NCBI GenBank assembly: GCA_003134685.1
Contig: PLCA01000009.1
Span: forward strand, 155,809-219,808
DNA: 64,000 bases
Direction: 5' to 3'
Source: Gemmatimonadota bacterium
GTDB lineage: Bacteria > Gemmatimonadota > Gemmatimonadetes > Gemmatimonadales > Gemmatimonadaceae
A model generated the notes under the pieces. It saw only the letters and a list, made by a program, of their open reading frames with translations, searched no databases and was not told where the DNA came from. The position numbers and the translations under genes were made by a program. Of the stretch, positions 9,500-19,980 are shown piece after piece (the stretch's first letter is position 1; each line of letters starts with the position of its first letter).

Positions 9500-9715
9500 C
9501 CGTCTACGTCGGCCTCGGTCATCAAAATGATCTTGTGATACCGAGCGTTCTCGAGGTTGAAGTCGTCCTTGATCCCCGTACCGATCGCGGTGATGGTCGT
9601 CCGGATCGCCTCATTGCCGAGGATCTTGTCGATGCGAGCTCTCTCAACGTTCAGAATCTTCCCACGTAAAGGCAGAATCGCCTGGAAACGCGCGATTGCG
9701 CCCCTGCTTCCCCGT
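9500..9715 (-). pseudogene. gyrB: Internal fragment of gyrB (Toprim region), relic
   Basis: About 215 bases align with 15402-15616 of the intact gyrB, corresponding to GyrB residues ~440-511 ([19 protein letters not shown] through TDADVDG). The match is close but clearly diverged, with many third-position changes. There is an extra base near 9690 (CTGGAAACGC against CTGGAACGC) and TDADVDG has become TEADVDG. There is no start, no remaining 5' or 3' part, and the flanks are unrelated. It has the same strand as the intact gene. The stretches around it (9385-9499, 9716-9863) hold nothing recognisable. Confidence 0.85.
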
Positions 9716-9863
9716 CATTTTGCTCAGACACAATCGACTGAAGGGATGAAAAGCGGTGGCTCGCGATGCGATAGGGAGCGCGCTCTAGGCTGATCATCCC
9801 CAGGCCGTAGGCGGACGGAGTCGGTCGGCGGCCATTTAGTGCGACGGCCTAACGACTGGTGAA

Positions 9864-10280
9864 TTATTTTCCCGCACACACCGTCTTGATGCGAGTGCTG
9901 TCGGCGGGAACGAAGATGGCAAGCGACTTACCTTTGCGTTGCGTGCCTGTACCGAACACGGCTCCCATAACTTTTGCCCCTGCACCCGGCTCATCGATGT
10001 TGCCCATAATGATGCCAGTCGCACCCACCTCCGCGGCCTTCTGTCGCATAGACTTCATCATTCCACTTTCGCTGGTCCACCCGGAACTTCCCGACGAATT
10101 GAGCAAGGCAATTTCCGTGTAGGGGGAACCGACATTCGAGGGTGCGGTGTAGAGCTTCACCGCGTCGGGGCACGTTCTCGCGAGGTGAATGGAACTATCC
10201 ATTAGCGCAGCGTTCGTCTTTGTGCAGCCCCAAAGAGCTAGTGCGCCTATGAGGGTGAGTACTCCACTGTTAAATCGCAT
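9864..10280 (-). CDS. Small lipoprotein of unknown function
   Basis: 138 residues with a lipoprotein signal peptide ending in LALWGC, so the mature protein starts at Cys19 and is probably membrane-attached in the periplasm. The mature part has the pattern CPDAVKLYTAPSNV, YTEIALLNSSGSSGW, MMKSMRQKAAEVGATGIIMG, then GKSLAIFVP. Similar small lipoproteins with a paired-strand core and a KAAxxGA(N/T)GII motif recall the YbjQ/RcsF-type fold, but no specific function is known to me. It lies alone between a gyrB relic and a non-coding stretch. Confidence 0.75.
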   Translation of the reverse strand: MRFNSGVLTLIGALALWGCTKTNAALMDSSIHLARTCPDAVKLYTAPSNVGSPYTEIALLNSSGSSGWTSESGMMKSMRQKAAEVGATGIIMGNIDEPGAGAKVMGAVFGTGTQRKGKSLAIFVPADSTRIKTVCAGK

Positions 10281-10397
10281 ACGAAAAGGGGGGTTAAGGT
10301 GACGAAGCTGCGGTTAGCGAGTGAGAATGACAATCGTAGGCCGTCCCTGTTCCGGGAGCAATGATCAATTTCACAAAATGCAGGAATTCATCTTCAC

Positions 10398-10414
10398 GGT
10401 GATATGAAACCGAC
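10398..10414 (-). repeat. Single IS21-type end-like motif (site D)
   Basis: GGTGATATGAAACCGAC is the reverse complement of the CGnTTTC-TATCACC motif seen in pairs at 1788, 32225 and 39695. No second unit is found 22 bases to either side. It faces site A at 1788, and the type I restriction operon and TIR gene lie between the two. Confidence 0.35.
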
Positions 10415-10728
10415 ATCTCGCATCTTTTGGCAATGTGTCCCGACCGCGAAAAGAGGCCAGGTCAACAGACTGGGTGGTGCATATGGATTGGAAAAGCGCC
10501 TCCAGCTTCGGTCCGCCTAGAGCGAGTCCCACCGTGCCAGCTGCACCTTTCTTTACTTCCCCACTCGGTGTTACGCTGCCGGGTCCGGTTGCGGTGCCGG
10601 CAACAGTTGCATTGTTCGAACAGAGAGCTTCGGTTTGAGGGTTTGCGGTCTAACATGGCTTGGCGGAGGATGATGCTCCCAAGCTCCTTGTCGGGCCGCA
10701 GCGCTGGGTCGCTGGAGCGGATCGCACC

Positions 10729-10797
10729 TCAACACACCTCACGCCCATGGAAATTCCACGAGAACAACATGCGAACTGCTGCGAGCAAACCGCCTCC
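10729..10797 (-). pseudogene. Truncated second copy of the tubby-like gene's 5' end
   Basis: 10748-10797 matches 8780-8829 over ~50 bases with a few substitutions (shared core AATTCCACGAGAACAAC). On the minus strand it reads ATG then LFSWNF and stops within 14 codons. Where the copy at 8802 has ACG, this one has ATG, which suggests that the ancestral start codon was ATG. The rest of the gene is missing. Confidence 0.5.
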
Positions 10798-10965
10798 TCT
10801 CGCGAAAGGAAACCGGGATACCAGGGCATCGTTGCTTCTCTGGACTGGCGATTCACAGACCGGCTGGTAAAGAGTGCCGTGCGGTCAAGTCATCAAGCGC
10901 GAACCCGGACCGCAGGCCAGCACGTATCCGACTGATACGAAGGATGGAGCTGGTAGGAACCAGCA

Positions 10966-10993
10966 TTGAAAGTGCGTAGTCTTCGCCTATGAT
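10966..10993 (+). promoter_or_regulatory. Candidate sigma70-type promoter for the two-gene operon
   Basis: TTGAAA (10966-10971) and TATGAT (10988-10993) are spaced by 16 bases. This is a good match to -35/-10 consensus, about 80 bases upstream of the GTG at 11077. No clear Shine-Dalgarno precedes that GTG. Prediction only. Confidence 0.4.
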
Positions 10994-11076
10994 GAAGACG
11001 CTGACTTTAGTGCGCTGATCATCGCGAACTACAGCCATCGGTCAGTCTAGGACCAGCCACCTCGCCTGAATATTAC

Positions 11077-11742
11077 GTGCCTATCACTTTCTCGCGCGAA
11101 ACCACCGAGTTGATCGGAGTCCTCCGAGAACGAGACTCACGATACGGAACAAAACTCGAGGATATGCTGTTGGGGGCTTTTTACGCGTTCGGGAACGTTG
11201 GGAACCCCGACCGACTACCGCAGGCGGCGCAAAGCATGCGCGAATTGCTAGATCGACTGCCCCTTCAGTACGAAGGGGCTCCGCCCTATGTCCCAGTGGG
11301 CAAGTCTGCAGACCACATGCATGCTATCATCGATCAGTTCGACAAGGCAAAACAGACCTCAACGTGTTTTGACAGGCAAAGATCACAGTGGGATGGGACG
11401 ATCGATGCACCTTTACAAAACCTCTTAGTAACGGTTGACGCGATTGTCGACGAACAAAAAAAAGCAGTCTCAAAGCAAGAACGAAAGAAGAGGTTCATGC
11501 GAGACTTGGACCCGACAGGCGAACCACTTCCCCAAGTCCGGGAAGCATCCGCGTTGAAAAAATGGCGCGATTACGATGACTACTTTCAGAAGGTCGCCCA
11601 TCATAATCGGCCGGCGACGCACGACGATTTCGAAGCCAGCATTAATGGTTGCGTGCGGATGCTGCTCGGCCACCTGAAGCCGGCCACTTCGGCCACGCTA
11701 GACGCTCTAGATGAGATAATTAAGAAGGCAGAAAGCAAATGA
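11077..11742 (+). CDS. Unknown protein, first gene of two-gene operon (HEPN-like C-terminus?)
   Basis: 221 residues, all-helical in appearance, no signal peptide or membrane segment. The C-terminal part, WRDYDDYFQKVAHHNRP then FEASINGCVRMLLGHLKP and a closing DALDEIIKKAE helix, has the feel of a HEPN/helical-bundle domain with a conserved AHH. The canonical R-x4-6-H spacing is not seen, so nuclease activity is not claimed. The start is a GTG at 11077, and no in-frame ATG exists after the preceding stop at 11008. The stop overlaps the ATG of the next gene (ATGA), so the two products probably form a stoichiometric complex. It is transcribed against the surrounding minus-strand genes and has weaker GC bias, which suggests acquisition. 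Confidence 0.7.
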   Translation: MPITFSRETTELIGVLRERDSRYGTKLEDMLLGAFYAFGNVGNPDRLPQAAQSMRELLDRLPLQYEGAPPYVPVGKSADHMHAIIDQFDKAKQTSTCFDRQRSQWDGTIDAPLQNLLVTVDAIVDEQKKAVSKQERKKRFMRDLDPTGEPLPQVREASALKKWRDYDDYFQKVAHHNRPATHDDFEASINGCVRMLLGHLKPATSATLDALDEIIKKAESK

Positions 11743-14573
11743 TCGACAGGGAATTAGTGCGGAAGGCCCTCGCTTCCATTCAAAGGCGAAGCGAATACGA
11801 GTATTTCTTCTCGAAGCTTTCGTCATCGGAGTGGATCACACCCCTTTACGATGAAGGCCATTTCGATGACCCCCCCGCTGCCATAAGCGAGGGCGAGTAC
11901 ATCCGGTTTCCGAGTTGGCCGGAGGGCGAATTCCTGGCGCGGATCGCTGCTGATGCGCCGGAGCAAGCGGCCAAGGTGCTTGCGAGCGTGGCACCCACCG
12001 ATAACGCGTTGGTTCATTTGAACCTAGTCGATGTCGCCCTAAAGATTGCACCTTCGCAAGCGGCTCGGTGGGCCAAAGGAGAAGCAAAATGGATCGCCGC
12101 CCAGCCGTTCTTGCCGCTGCTTCTTCCGGAAAAGCTTGCTGAATTGGCGTCACATCTAGCCAGAAGTGGGGAAACGGAGACCGCCCTCCGGCTAAGTAAG
12201 GCGCTTCTCGAAGTGTTGCCCGATTCAAAACAGCCTGGTTCTGAAGCCCAATACCGGCTACCGCCACAAGCGCGCGCGAAGTTTGATGCGTGGCAGTACT
12301 CGAGGACAGTCGGCGTGGTGCTGCCATCATTGTTGGAGGCTGTCGGCGCGGACGCGTTGAAGCTTTTCGGCGACTTGCTGGACGACGCGCTGAAACTATC
12401 CTCGGTGGAACCATCGCAATCGCCGCGCGACTACTCTTTTATCTGGCGAGATGCGATTGAGTCTAGTGACGACGACACGCGGGATATCCGCGATGCGTTG
12501 GTAAGTGCGGTTCGGGATGCAGCCACGCGATTGGCGGCCCTCAAGGGCTGCGATTCCGTGCTGGCAGATCTACAGTCTCGATCGTGGAACGTATTTCGGC
12601 GCATAGCGATTCACGTCATTCGTGTTGCTTGCTCGGAGTCGCCAGAAATTGTGGGGGAAACCATTCTCTCGCGTGATTTATTTGACGATGCGACTGTGTA
12701 CCATGAGTACGCCATGTTGGTGCGGGACAAGTTCAGTTTGCTGACTGACCCACAGCGTGAGTCGTGGCTGGCATGGGTCGAGGAGGGGAAAGGGCGCGAG
12801 GGAATGCGACGGCGCCATTTAGAGGCAACTGGCGAGGAGCTTGACCAGAAGCTCGAAGATCAGTGGAACGAGCAATGGCAAAGGGATCGGCTTTCACCAG
12901 CCCGCGATTCCCTACCTAAACATTGGCGGGATCGTTTCGATGACTTTGTGCGACGATACGGTCCACCAGAGTTTGATTATGCACTTCACCGAGTAAATGT
13001 AGGATGGGGAACGCCGAGTCCCATAGGTCGCGAACAGCTTGCCCACCTTACGCCGACGGAAGTACGGAGCTTCATAGCTGGCTGGAAACCGACCGGCAAT
13101 GGTCCACGAGAACCGTCCGAAGAAGGTCTTGTTGACGCTCTGAGGGCGATGGACGAAGGTTTTTTTGAGAACCAAGCAGCCGAGGCTGAGAAATGGGATA
13201 AGCTGCCTGCGCCCTATATCGCGGTGCTTTTTTCGGGAGCCGAAAGGGCGGTAAAGGCCGGTCGCCGAATCGCATGGAGCAATCTGCTGGAGTTGGCTGA
13301 GTCGGTGATTGCTGCAGATCGCGGTGAGGCTGAACGGCATTGGGTACGAAAATCAATCGCAGACTTGCTCCTCACGGGGTTTGATAGTGATTCGTCAAAT
13401 CCACCGATGGCGGAGAAAGATCGGCTCTGGAAAGTTCTTTCGAGCCTTTCCGCAACAGCGCTCGCAGAAGACAGCGAACGTCCGGTTTCTGACGAGGTCG
13501 ATAGTCTGACTGTAGCGATCAACAGCGCCTCGGGTCGCGTTCTAGAAGCCCTAATTCGTTACGCGGTATGGATAAGAAAGAACACCTTCAAACCTGAAAA
13601 GAATTGGCTTCTGGTCAGCGAGCTACCGGCCGTTGCCGAGGTTCTCGACAAATGGATACGTCCGGACGCCATATCGCTTATCGATGCACGTGCCATGTTT
13701 GGACTGCAGCTTGGCCCGCTGATGTGGCTCGATCGAGAGTGGGTGATAGAACGAAGGGATCTCCTCTTTCCTACCAACCCGGCATTTGCGCGCGCATGGG
13801 CGGCCACGTGGAACACATTCCTTGCTTACGGAAATCCATTTGGCTCGGCGCTCGACGATTTTCGCGAGGAATATTCGCGATCAGTCGAGCAGCTGCAGTC
13901 TGGGTCTGAACGTAAAGGCCGCAGTGATCCCGATGAGCGTCTTGCTGACCATCTCATGACGTACTTCTGGCAGGGTTTCCTCCGAAGAGAGAGCAAAGAC
14001 AGACTCTTAGAAAAATTCTTCGAATTCGGGGACGCAAAACTTCGAGCCCACGCGATCGACTTTATTGGTCGAAGTCTGCATCAATCGGACGATGTTCCGC
14101 CTGAACCCCTCCGTCTCCTGCGAGAGTTGCTCGAGTGGCGGCTGACAAAGGCGAAACAAGCAAAATCCGGTGCCGGCAAGAAAACGGATACCGAGGAATT
14201 GGTGGCCTTCGGATGGTGGATAGCTTCGGGCCAGTTCGACCCTGAATGGTCACTCAATCGCTTGATTGAGGTGCTTGAACTGGCTGGCCGCTCCGAGCCG
14301 GACCACATGGTAGCTGAACAATTGGCCAAGTGGGCAATCGCTTACCCACGCCAAACTGCTCACGCGCTTCGACTGATGATCGAAGGCATGCAGGAGATTT
14401 ACTCGTTGGTCGGATGGAGAGACGAAGCAACGCAAACACTTAAGATCCTATTGGCAAGCCCAGATGAACTGGTAAGGCAAGAAGCGAGAGACATTGTCAA
14501 CGCGCTGATTGAGCGGCGTTTTGTGGAGTTTAGATCGCTGCTTTCCGGGGGTGAGGGCAAAGCGGCTGATTAG
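11739..14573 (+). CDS. Unknown large helical protein, second gene of two-gene operon
   Basis: 944 residues, soluble, rich in Trp, Glu and Arg, and apparently made of helical (HEAT/TPR-like) segments throughout. The N-terminal ~130 residues (EYFFSKLSSSEWITPLYDEG, RFPSWPEGEFLARIA, then APEQAAKVLASV and DVALKIAP) look like a repeat solenoid. Later blocks such as WIRPDAISLIDARAMFG, REWVIERRDLLFP, HLMTYFWQGFL and LVAFGWWIASGQFDPEWSL carry conserved-looking aromatic patches. I see no Walker, nuclease, protease or TIR motif. It is probably a scaffold or sensor acting with the 221-residue partner, to which it is translationally coupled. Position within a defence-like island is the only hint to role. 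The family is not identified. Confidence 0.75.
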   Translation: MIDRELVRKALASIQRRSEYEYFFSKLSSSEWITPLYDEGHFDDPPAAISEGEYIRFPSWPEGEFLARIAADAPEQAAKVLASVAPTDNALVHLNLVDVALKIAPSQAARWAKGEAKWIAAQPFLPLLLPEKLAELASHLARSGETETALRLSKALLEVLPDSKQPGSEAQYRLPPQARAKFDAWQYSRTVGVVLPSLLEAVGADALKLFGDLLDDALKLSSVEPSQSPRDYSFIWRDAIESSDDDTRDIRDALVSAVRDAATRLAALKGCDSVLADLQSRSWNVFRRIAIHVIRVACSESPEIVGETILSRDLFDDATVYHEYAMLVRDKFSLLTDPQRESWLAWVEEGKGREGMRRRHLEATGEELDQKLEDQWNEQWQRDRLSPARDSLPKHWRDRFDDFVRRYGPPEFDYALHRVNVGWGTPSPIGREQLAHLTPTEVRSFIAGWKPTGNGPREPSEEGLVDALRAMDEGFFENQAAEAEKWDKLPAPYIAVLFSGAERAVKAGRRIAWSNLLELAESVIAADRGEAERHWVRKSIADLLLTGFDSDSSNPPMAEKDRLWKVLSSLSATALAEDSERPVSDEVDSLTVAINSASGRVLEALIRYAVWIRKNTFKPEKNWLLVSELPAVAEVLDKWIRPDAISLIDARAMFGLQLGPLMWLDREWVIERRDLLFPTNPAFARAWAATWNTFLAYGNPFGSALDDFREEYSRSVEQLQSGSERKGRSDPDERLADHLMTYFWQGFLRRESKDRLLEKFFEFGDAKLRAHAIDFIGRSLHQSDDVPPEPLRLLRELLEWRLTKAKQAKSGAGKKTDTEELVAFGWWIASGQFDPEWSLNRLIEVLELAGRSEPDHMVAEQLAKWAIAYPRQTAHALRLMIEGMQEIYSLVGWRDEATQTLKILLASPDELVRQEARDIVNALIERRFVEFRSLLSGGEGKAAD

Positions 14574-14992
14574 AGCAAATCGCGATTGAATCCACAAGGG
14601 AGTCTGCGCAGATGCCTATTAGCCCAATTAGTTGTCAGCACGCTCGTGACACAGGAGCATCGGACAGGGTAGACCTGTACGATTTATCCTAGATATCCAG
14701 ATTTCTCACGAACCTCGCGTTCTCTCGCGAACGCCTGCGTCCATGAGCGATCGGAGCGTGTCGCTCAATTCCGCCGCCCCGAGGCCCGTTTCCACGGGGT
14801 CGGAAATAATCGGAGCAATCGCAACGCCAGGATTCTGATCCCTTGCAGGTTCAGTGGCCGGGGGCGTGTCATCTAGTTGTGGACTATCCATAGCGTCGCG
14901 AGAGGAGGCCTACGTTCGACGAATACGATCAAGCAGTTTGGTCGATGAAAAGCGCGATGGTCTGTCTTGGCCGCGGAGCGATGTGCGAATTG
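14574..14992. other. 419-bp stretch between operon end and gyrB 3' end
   Basis: Contains a relic of a gyrB 3' end (14691-14740). A 61-codon open frame on the minus strand (14706-14891) has no ribosome site and runs through the relic in the wrong frame, so it is not called. Nothing else is recognisable. Confidence 0.55.
14691..14740 (-). pseudogene. gyrB: Relic of a gyrB 3' end
   Basis: On the minus strand this reads ENARFVRNLDI followed by a stop, against [11 protein letters not shown] followed by a stop at the true gyrB end (14993-15030). About 33 bases align with ~5 differences, some synonymous (TTC/TTT). It is a diverged copy with the same orientation, ~300 bases downstream of the intact gene's stop. 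Upstream similarity fades after ~50 bases. Confidence 0.75.
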
Positions 14993-16996
<2,004 letters not shown>

Positions 16997-17196
16997 CTAG
17001 AGCTTTGCAATTTAACCCTCGGGGAAGGGTAAAGCAACCTCAGCCGTTAATCGGAACCCATTGTGGGACAATGACTTATGAGGCCGAAAGCGACCGGGTC
17101 GGGCCGTTTTGAGAATAGCCCTCCCGCACGAGAAATGGAGGACGAAATGTGACATGCGGTAGATGCTCGCGGCCGAGCGAAATACGGTCGGGCTGA

Positions 17197-17520
17197 TCAG
17201 CGCATCAGTTGCAGCCGGATCTTCTTGATCCGGGTCCGTCCCCCTTTTTCGTTGAGCGCGCGCAGCAGCTGCGGCTCCATCAGCGACAGCTCGGTCATCC
17301 AGCCGTTGGTCTTCACCGACACGAACAGCGTCCCGTCCTGGGTCACCGAGATCGGCTTCGTCACCGTCGCGATCTGCTTCCCGACGAGCGACTCCCATTC
17401 CGGAACGACCTGCGCGGCTTCGACGCGCTCCTCGAGCTTCGACTGTTTGAGATACGCGCCGAGCACGTTGCCGAGCGCTTCGGGCTTCCGCTTCCTGTCC
17501 TCGGGGTCGCGCTTTCTCAC
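17197..17520 (-). CDS. dciA: DUF721 / DciA-family protein
   Basis: 107 residues with the DUF721 pattern: LGNVLGAYLKQSKLEERV, then VVPEWESLVGKQIA, then a DGTLFVSVKTNGWMTEL strand and a closing KKIRLQL. DciA is the ancestral replicative-helicase operator that helps load DnaB in bacteria lacking DnaC/DnaI. The KH-like core is complete, without a long N-terminal extension. In many bacteria this gene sits directly between recF and gyrB. Here gyrB follows after ~260 bases, but recF is ~4.7 kb upstream, separated by unrelated genes. Confidence 0.88.
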   Translation of the reverse strand: MRKRDPEDRKRKPEALGNVLGAYLKQSKLEERVEAAQVVPEWESLVGKQIATVTKPISVTQDGTLFVSVKTNGWMTELSLMEPQLLRALNEKGGRTRIKKIRLQLMR

Positions 17521-17658
17521 GACGTTGTTACGCCCGCGCCCAAAGCGATCTGTCCGGCGACGAATCGTTTCGTCATCTTATGATTGTTTGGTTGTTGCCT
17601 GGACATCAGTAGTTATTTCCTGAAGGCGTCTGGCCACGTTCCCGAAGGAGTGTGCCGA

Positions 17659-18090
17659 ATGAGATCAAGAGTACTTCCGCGGCTTCTCGGAATCGTCCTC
17701 ATTGTATCCAGCTGTGGAGGAACCACGACTGCAGCCAATCTGGTTGACTTGACGGGCGATTGGACCTCACCAACAGGAAGCGTCACGGGTTCCTTCGATT
17801 CAGGCCTTAAGCTTACGCTTGTAGAAGCCACCGGCGGTTCTATTTCGGGAACCTGGTCTGGACAAGGCACTCCATGCACGCCCGTCACGCCCGGCGCCGT
17901 GCCAGACTGTTTTTGGTCGGGTCCGATCACCGGTTCTCATAAGGGCGACATCGTTTCGGTGACACTGCAAACCGGCCGGACTACGTTCAGCGGCACGGTC
18001 GACAACACGAATTCAATCAGTGGCACAGCACAAGCTGTCGATTCCAAAGGAAGCCCGACTGCGCCCACTGCCATCACATTCGTCCGATAA
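17659..18090 (+). CDS. Putative lipoprotein, unknown
   Basis: The start is set at the ATG at 17659 because AAGGAG lies 8 bases upstream. This gives 143 residues with an N-terminal signal MRSRVLPRLLGIVLI ending in VSSC, a lipobox. The mature part is a run of short beta strands rich in Gly, Ser and Thr (LTGDWTSP, GSISGTWSG, TFSGTVDN, SISGTAQA), like the small beta-barrel lipoproteins that are abundant in this kind of genome. No function is assigned. It is oriented against its neighbours, between dciA and a membrane protein gene. Confidence 0.75.
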   Translation: MRSRVLPRLLGIVLIVSSCGGTTTAANLVDLTGDWTSPTGSVTGSFDSGLKLTLVEATGGSISGTWSGQGTPCTPVTPGAVPDCFWSGPITGSHKGDIVSVTLQTGRTTFSGTVDNTNSISGTAQAVDSKGSPTAPTAITFVR

Positions 18091-18105
18091 GCTTCCAGGA
18101 AACCG

Positions 18106-18549
18106 TCACCGAGCTGTTTGCAGCACGCGCACCAGGATCGAGATCGCAAGCGCCGAGAGCAGCCAATAGCAGATCGTCCGGATCCAGTTGGTGCGAATGA
18201 GCAGACGGACCTTTGCTTCACTGTACCCAGTAAGTGCCATCTCACCCTGAAGTCGGCGCTGCCACAAAGCCGTTGACATGAGTGCGAAGAAATTCAGCCA
18301 GAACGCCGCGGCACCTTCGAAGATGGTGACGAACGCCGGGCGGAAGAACACCAGCGCGACCGACGTCAGCAGGAGAAGTATCGCCGGCACAATCGTCGGC
18401 AGCGCCGCCGCGCGATTGTTCGCGCGCATGTACTCGGCGAACCCTTCTTTCGGAACAGCGGGATAGATCCCGTAGTGCTGGAGCTGCAGCGTCGTCATGT
18501 TGCCGGCGTTGTAGATCGCGAGGAAGAGAAAGACAACAAAGAGAGTCAT
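18106..18549 (-). CDS. Four-helix integral membrane protein, unknown
   Basis: 147 residues with four hydrophobic helices (about 1-20, 50-70, 75-95 and 123-142) and a short charged N-terminal loop (QLQHYGIYPAVPKEGF). It resembles DUF1772-type small membrane proteins that travel with oxidoreductases. The ATG overlaps the stop of the SDR gene by 4 bases, so the two are translationally coupled and probably work together. Function unknown. Confidence 0.7.
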   Translation of the reverse strand: MTLFVVFLFLAIYNAGNMTTLQLQHYGIYPAVPKEGFAEYMRANNRAAALPTIVPAILLLLTSVALVFFRPAFVTIFEGAAAFWLNFFALMSTALWQRRLQGEMALTGYSEAKVRLLIRTNWIRTICYWLLSALAISILVRVLQTAR

Positions 18550-19169
18550 CGCCGTGCTCCGCGTACGTGAACGAGCTTTCTCAAGTGTCTGCGGTTCTCT
18601 ACCGTGTCGAGCATCACGCGGGCAACCTCCTCTTTGGTGATTTGCATTCCCGCCGAACTCGGCGGGTCGTTCAGTACTGACGTTGATTGACCGTCTGGCG
18701 CCGAGCTTGTCATCCGGGGCGGCCTGAGGACGGTCCAGTCCAGATCGCTCGCCGTGACCAGTTTCTCCATCGCGCGTTGGTCGCTTGAGAAATGACGGAG
18801 AATAGTACGCGATACGATGCGATTCACCAGGCCGATGTGCGAGTCGAGGAGAGCGGAAGACAGGATGACGAGTCTTCGGACGCCCGCTTTGCGCATTGCG
18901 GCGATCGTGGCGCGGGAGCTGTCCACGAGAACCGTGGTCGCGCCGAGTCCGCGGGTGCCCAACACAGAGAGCACCGCATCGTGACCGGGAAGAGCGTCGG
19001 CAAGCTCCATCTCGCTCATTGGATTGCCGGAGATGTTGAGGACTTTCGCCTTGTCGGCGCCGGCGAAGGGCGAACGCCCGAAGCTCGTGACGCTATGTCC
19101 GTGCGCGATCGCTTGAGCGACCAGGACGCCACCGGTTTTGCCCGTCGCTCCGAGTACGAAGAGTTTCAT
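18546..19169 (-). CDS. NAD(P)-binding atypical SDR protein
   Basis: 207 residues with a Rossmann fold. GATGKTG at residues 8-14 binds the dinucleotide, followed by VTSFGRSP and the strand HDAVLSVLG. The segment GVRRLVILSSALL replaces a classical SDR active site, and there is no YxxxK, as in NmrA/flavin-reductase-like atypical SDRs. The C-terminal ITKEEVARVMLDTVE is typical for that subgroup. It is likely a redox or sensor protein with unknown substrate. It lies 16 bases after the MtfA-like gene and overlaps the following membrane protein gene. Confidence 0.85.
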   Translation of the reverse strand: MKLFVLGATGKTGGVLVAQAIAHGHSVTSFGRSPFAGADKAKVLNISGNPMSEMELADALPGHDAVLSVLGTRGLGATTVLVDSSRATIAAMRKAGVRRLVILSSALLDSHIGLVNRIVSRTILRHFSSDQRAMEKLVTASDLDWTVLRPPRMTSSAPDGQSTSVLNDPPSSAGMQITKEEVARVMLDTVENRRHLRKLVHVRGARR

Positions 19170-19185
19170 CGGCGGTGGGATCGTA

Positions 19186-19980
19186 TCACTCGGCCATCAC
19201 AGGTTCCACGGAATAAGTCGTCGGATCCTGCTTATAGAATCTCTCGAGTTGCGCGTAGAGCGCGCGATGCTTTTTCTTGAGGGCGCGCGGACGCTCGAAG
19301 AACGCTTCCGTGATCACCGCGAAGAACTCCGCCGGATTCGTTGCGCCGTATTGGTCGAGCAGCGTCGGCAGCCCCGCGTCCGATGCGTTGCGTAGCGCAT
19401 TGAACTCGGCGCTCATCACCCGCGCCCAGGCGAGATAGTCGCCGCGCGTCTCGAGCGCCGGCGTGCCGTCTGTGGTCTGATTCTCGAAATCCAGTTGGTG
19501 GGCGAATTCGTGGAGCACGAGATTCTCGCCGTCCGTCGGATCGGTAGCGCCATGGCGAACCGCGTCCCACGCCAGCACGAGCGCGCCGAGGCGCTTGCCG
19601 GTGTGGCCGAGCCGGTCTTCGCCGCCCTCTTCCCAAATGCCGCCACCGATGTAGCGATCCTCGTGCGCGGTGTAGCCCGACGGGTACACGAGGATGGAAA
19701 TCAGCTCCGGGTAATAGTCTGTGTCACGATGAAGCAGTAGCAGGCACGCCTGACCCGCGATCGTGACGCGCATCTCCTCGGTGAGATCGAGACCGCCGAC
19801 TCCCTCGAAATGCTTCTCGGCCAGAAATACCTGGGTGTGGCCGAGCAGCTCGGTCTGATCTTCCGCCGAGAGCCGAGAGAAGATCGGGAGATTGCGCTCC
19901 AGGATCGCGCGCCACTCCGCAGGAATGGGCTGGGCGCGCAGGCGCGCGCGGCGCCGGGATTTGAACAGGTCGAACACCAT
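19186..19980 (-). CDS. mtfA: MtfA-like zinc peptidase (M90 family)
   Basis: 264 residues. The zinc site HEFAHQLD lies near residue 160 in the context LVLHEFAHQLDFEN, as in MtfA (YeeI), a cytosolic aminopeptidase-like protein that in E. coli binds the repressor Mlc. The N-terminal IPAEWRAILERNLPIFSRL and the C-terminal NPAEFFAVITEAFFERP are family hallmarks, and length is normal. It is the first gene of a short leftward set with the SDR and the membrane protein. A role in sugar-uptake control is known only for enterobacteria and should not be transferred. Confidence 0.88.
   Translation of the reverse strand: MVFDLFKSRRRARLRAQPIPAEWRAILERNLPIFSRLSAEDQTELLGHTQVFLAEKHFEGVGGLDLTEEMRVTIAGQACLLLLHRDTDYYPELISILVYPSGYTAHEDRYIGGGIWEEGGEDRLGHTGKRLGALVLAWDAVRHGATDPTDGENLVLHEFAHQLDFENQTTDGTPALETRGDYLAWARVMSAEFNALRNASDAGLPTLLDQYGATNPAEFFAVITEAFFERPRALKKKHRALYAQLERFYKQDPTTYSVEPVMAE

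Larger units (their letters stand above)
10281..11076. other. 796-bp stretch without an intact gene
   Basis: No credible gene. The stretch holds one copy of the IS-end-like motif (10398-10414), a truncated 5' piece of the gene decayed at 8359-8803 (around 10729-10797), and a plausible promoter for the rightward two-gene operon (10966-10993). The overlapping open frames on both strands look like chance frames. Confidence 0.6.

Noticed and set aside
14706..14891. 61-codon open frame between the operon and gyrB
   Set aside because: No ribosome site, and it passes through the gyrB 3' relic in the wrong frame.
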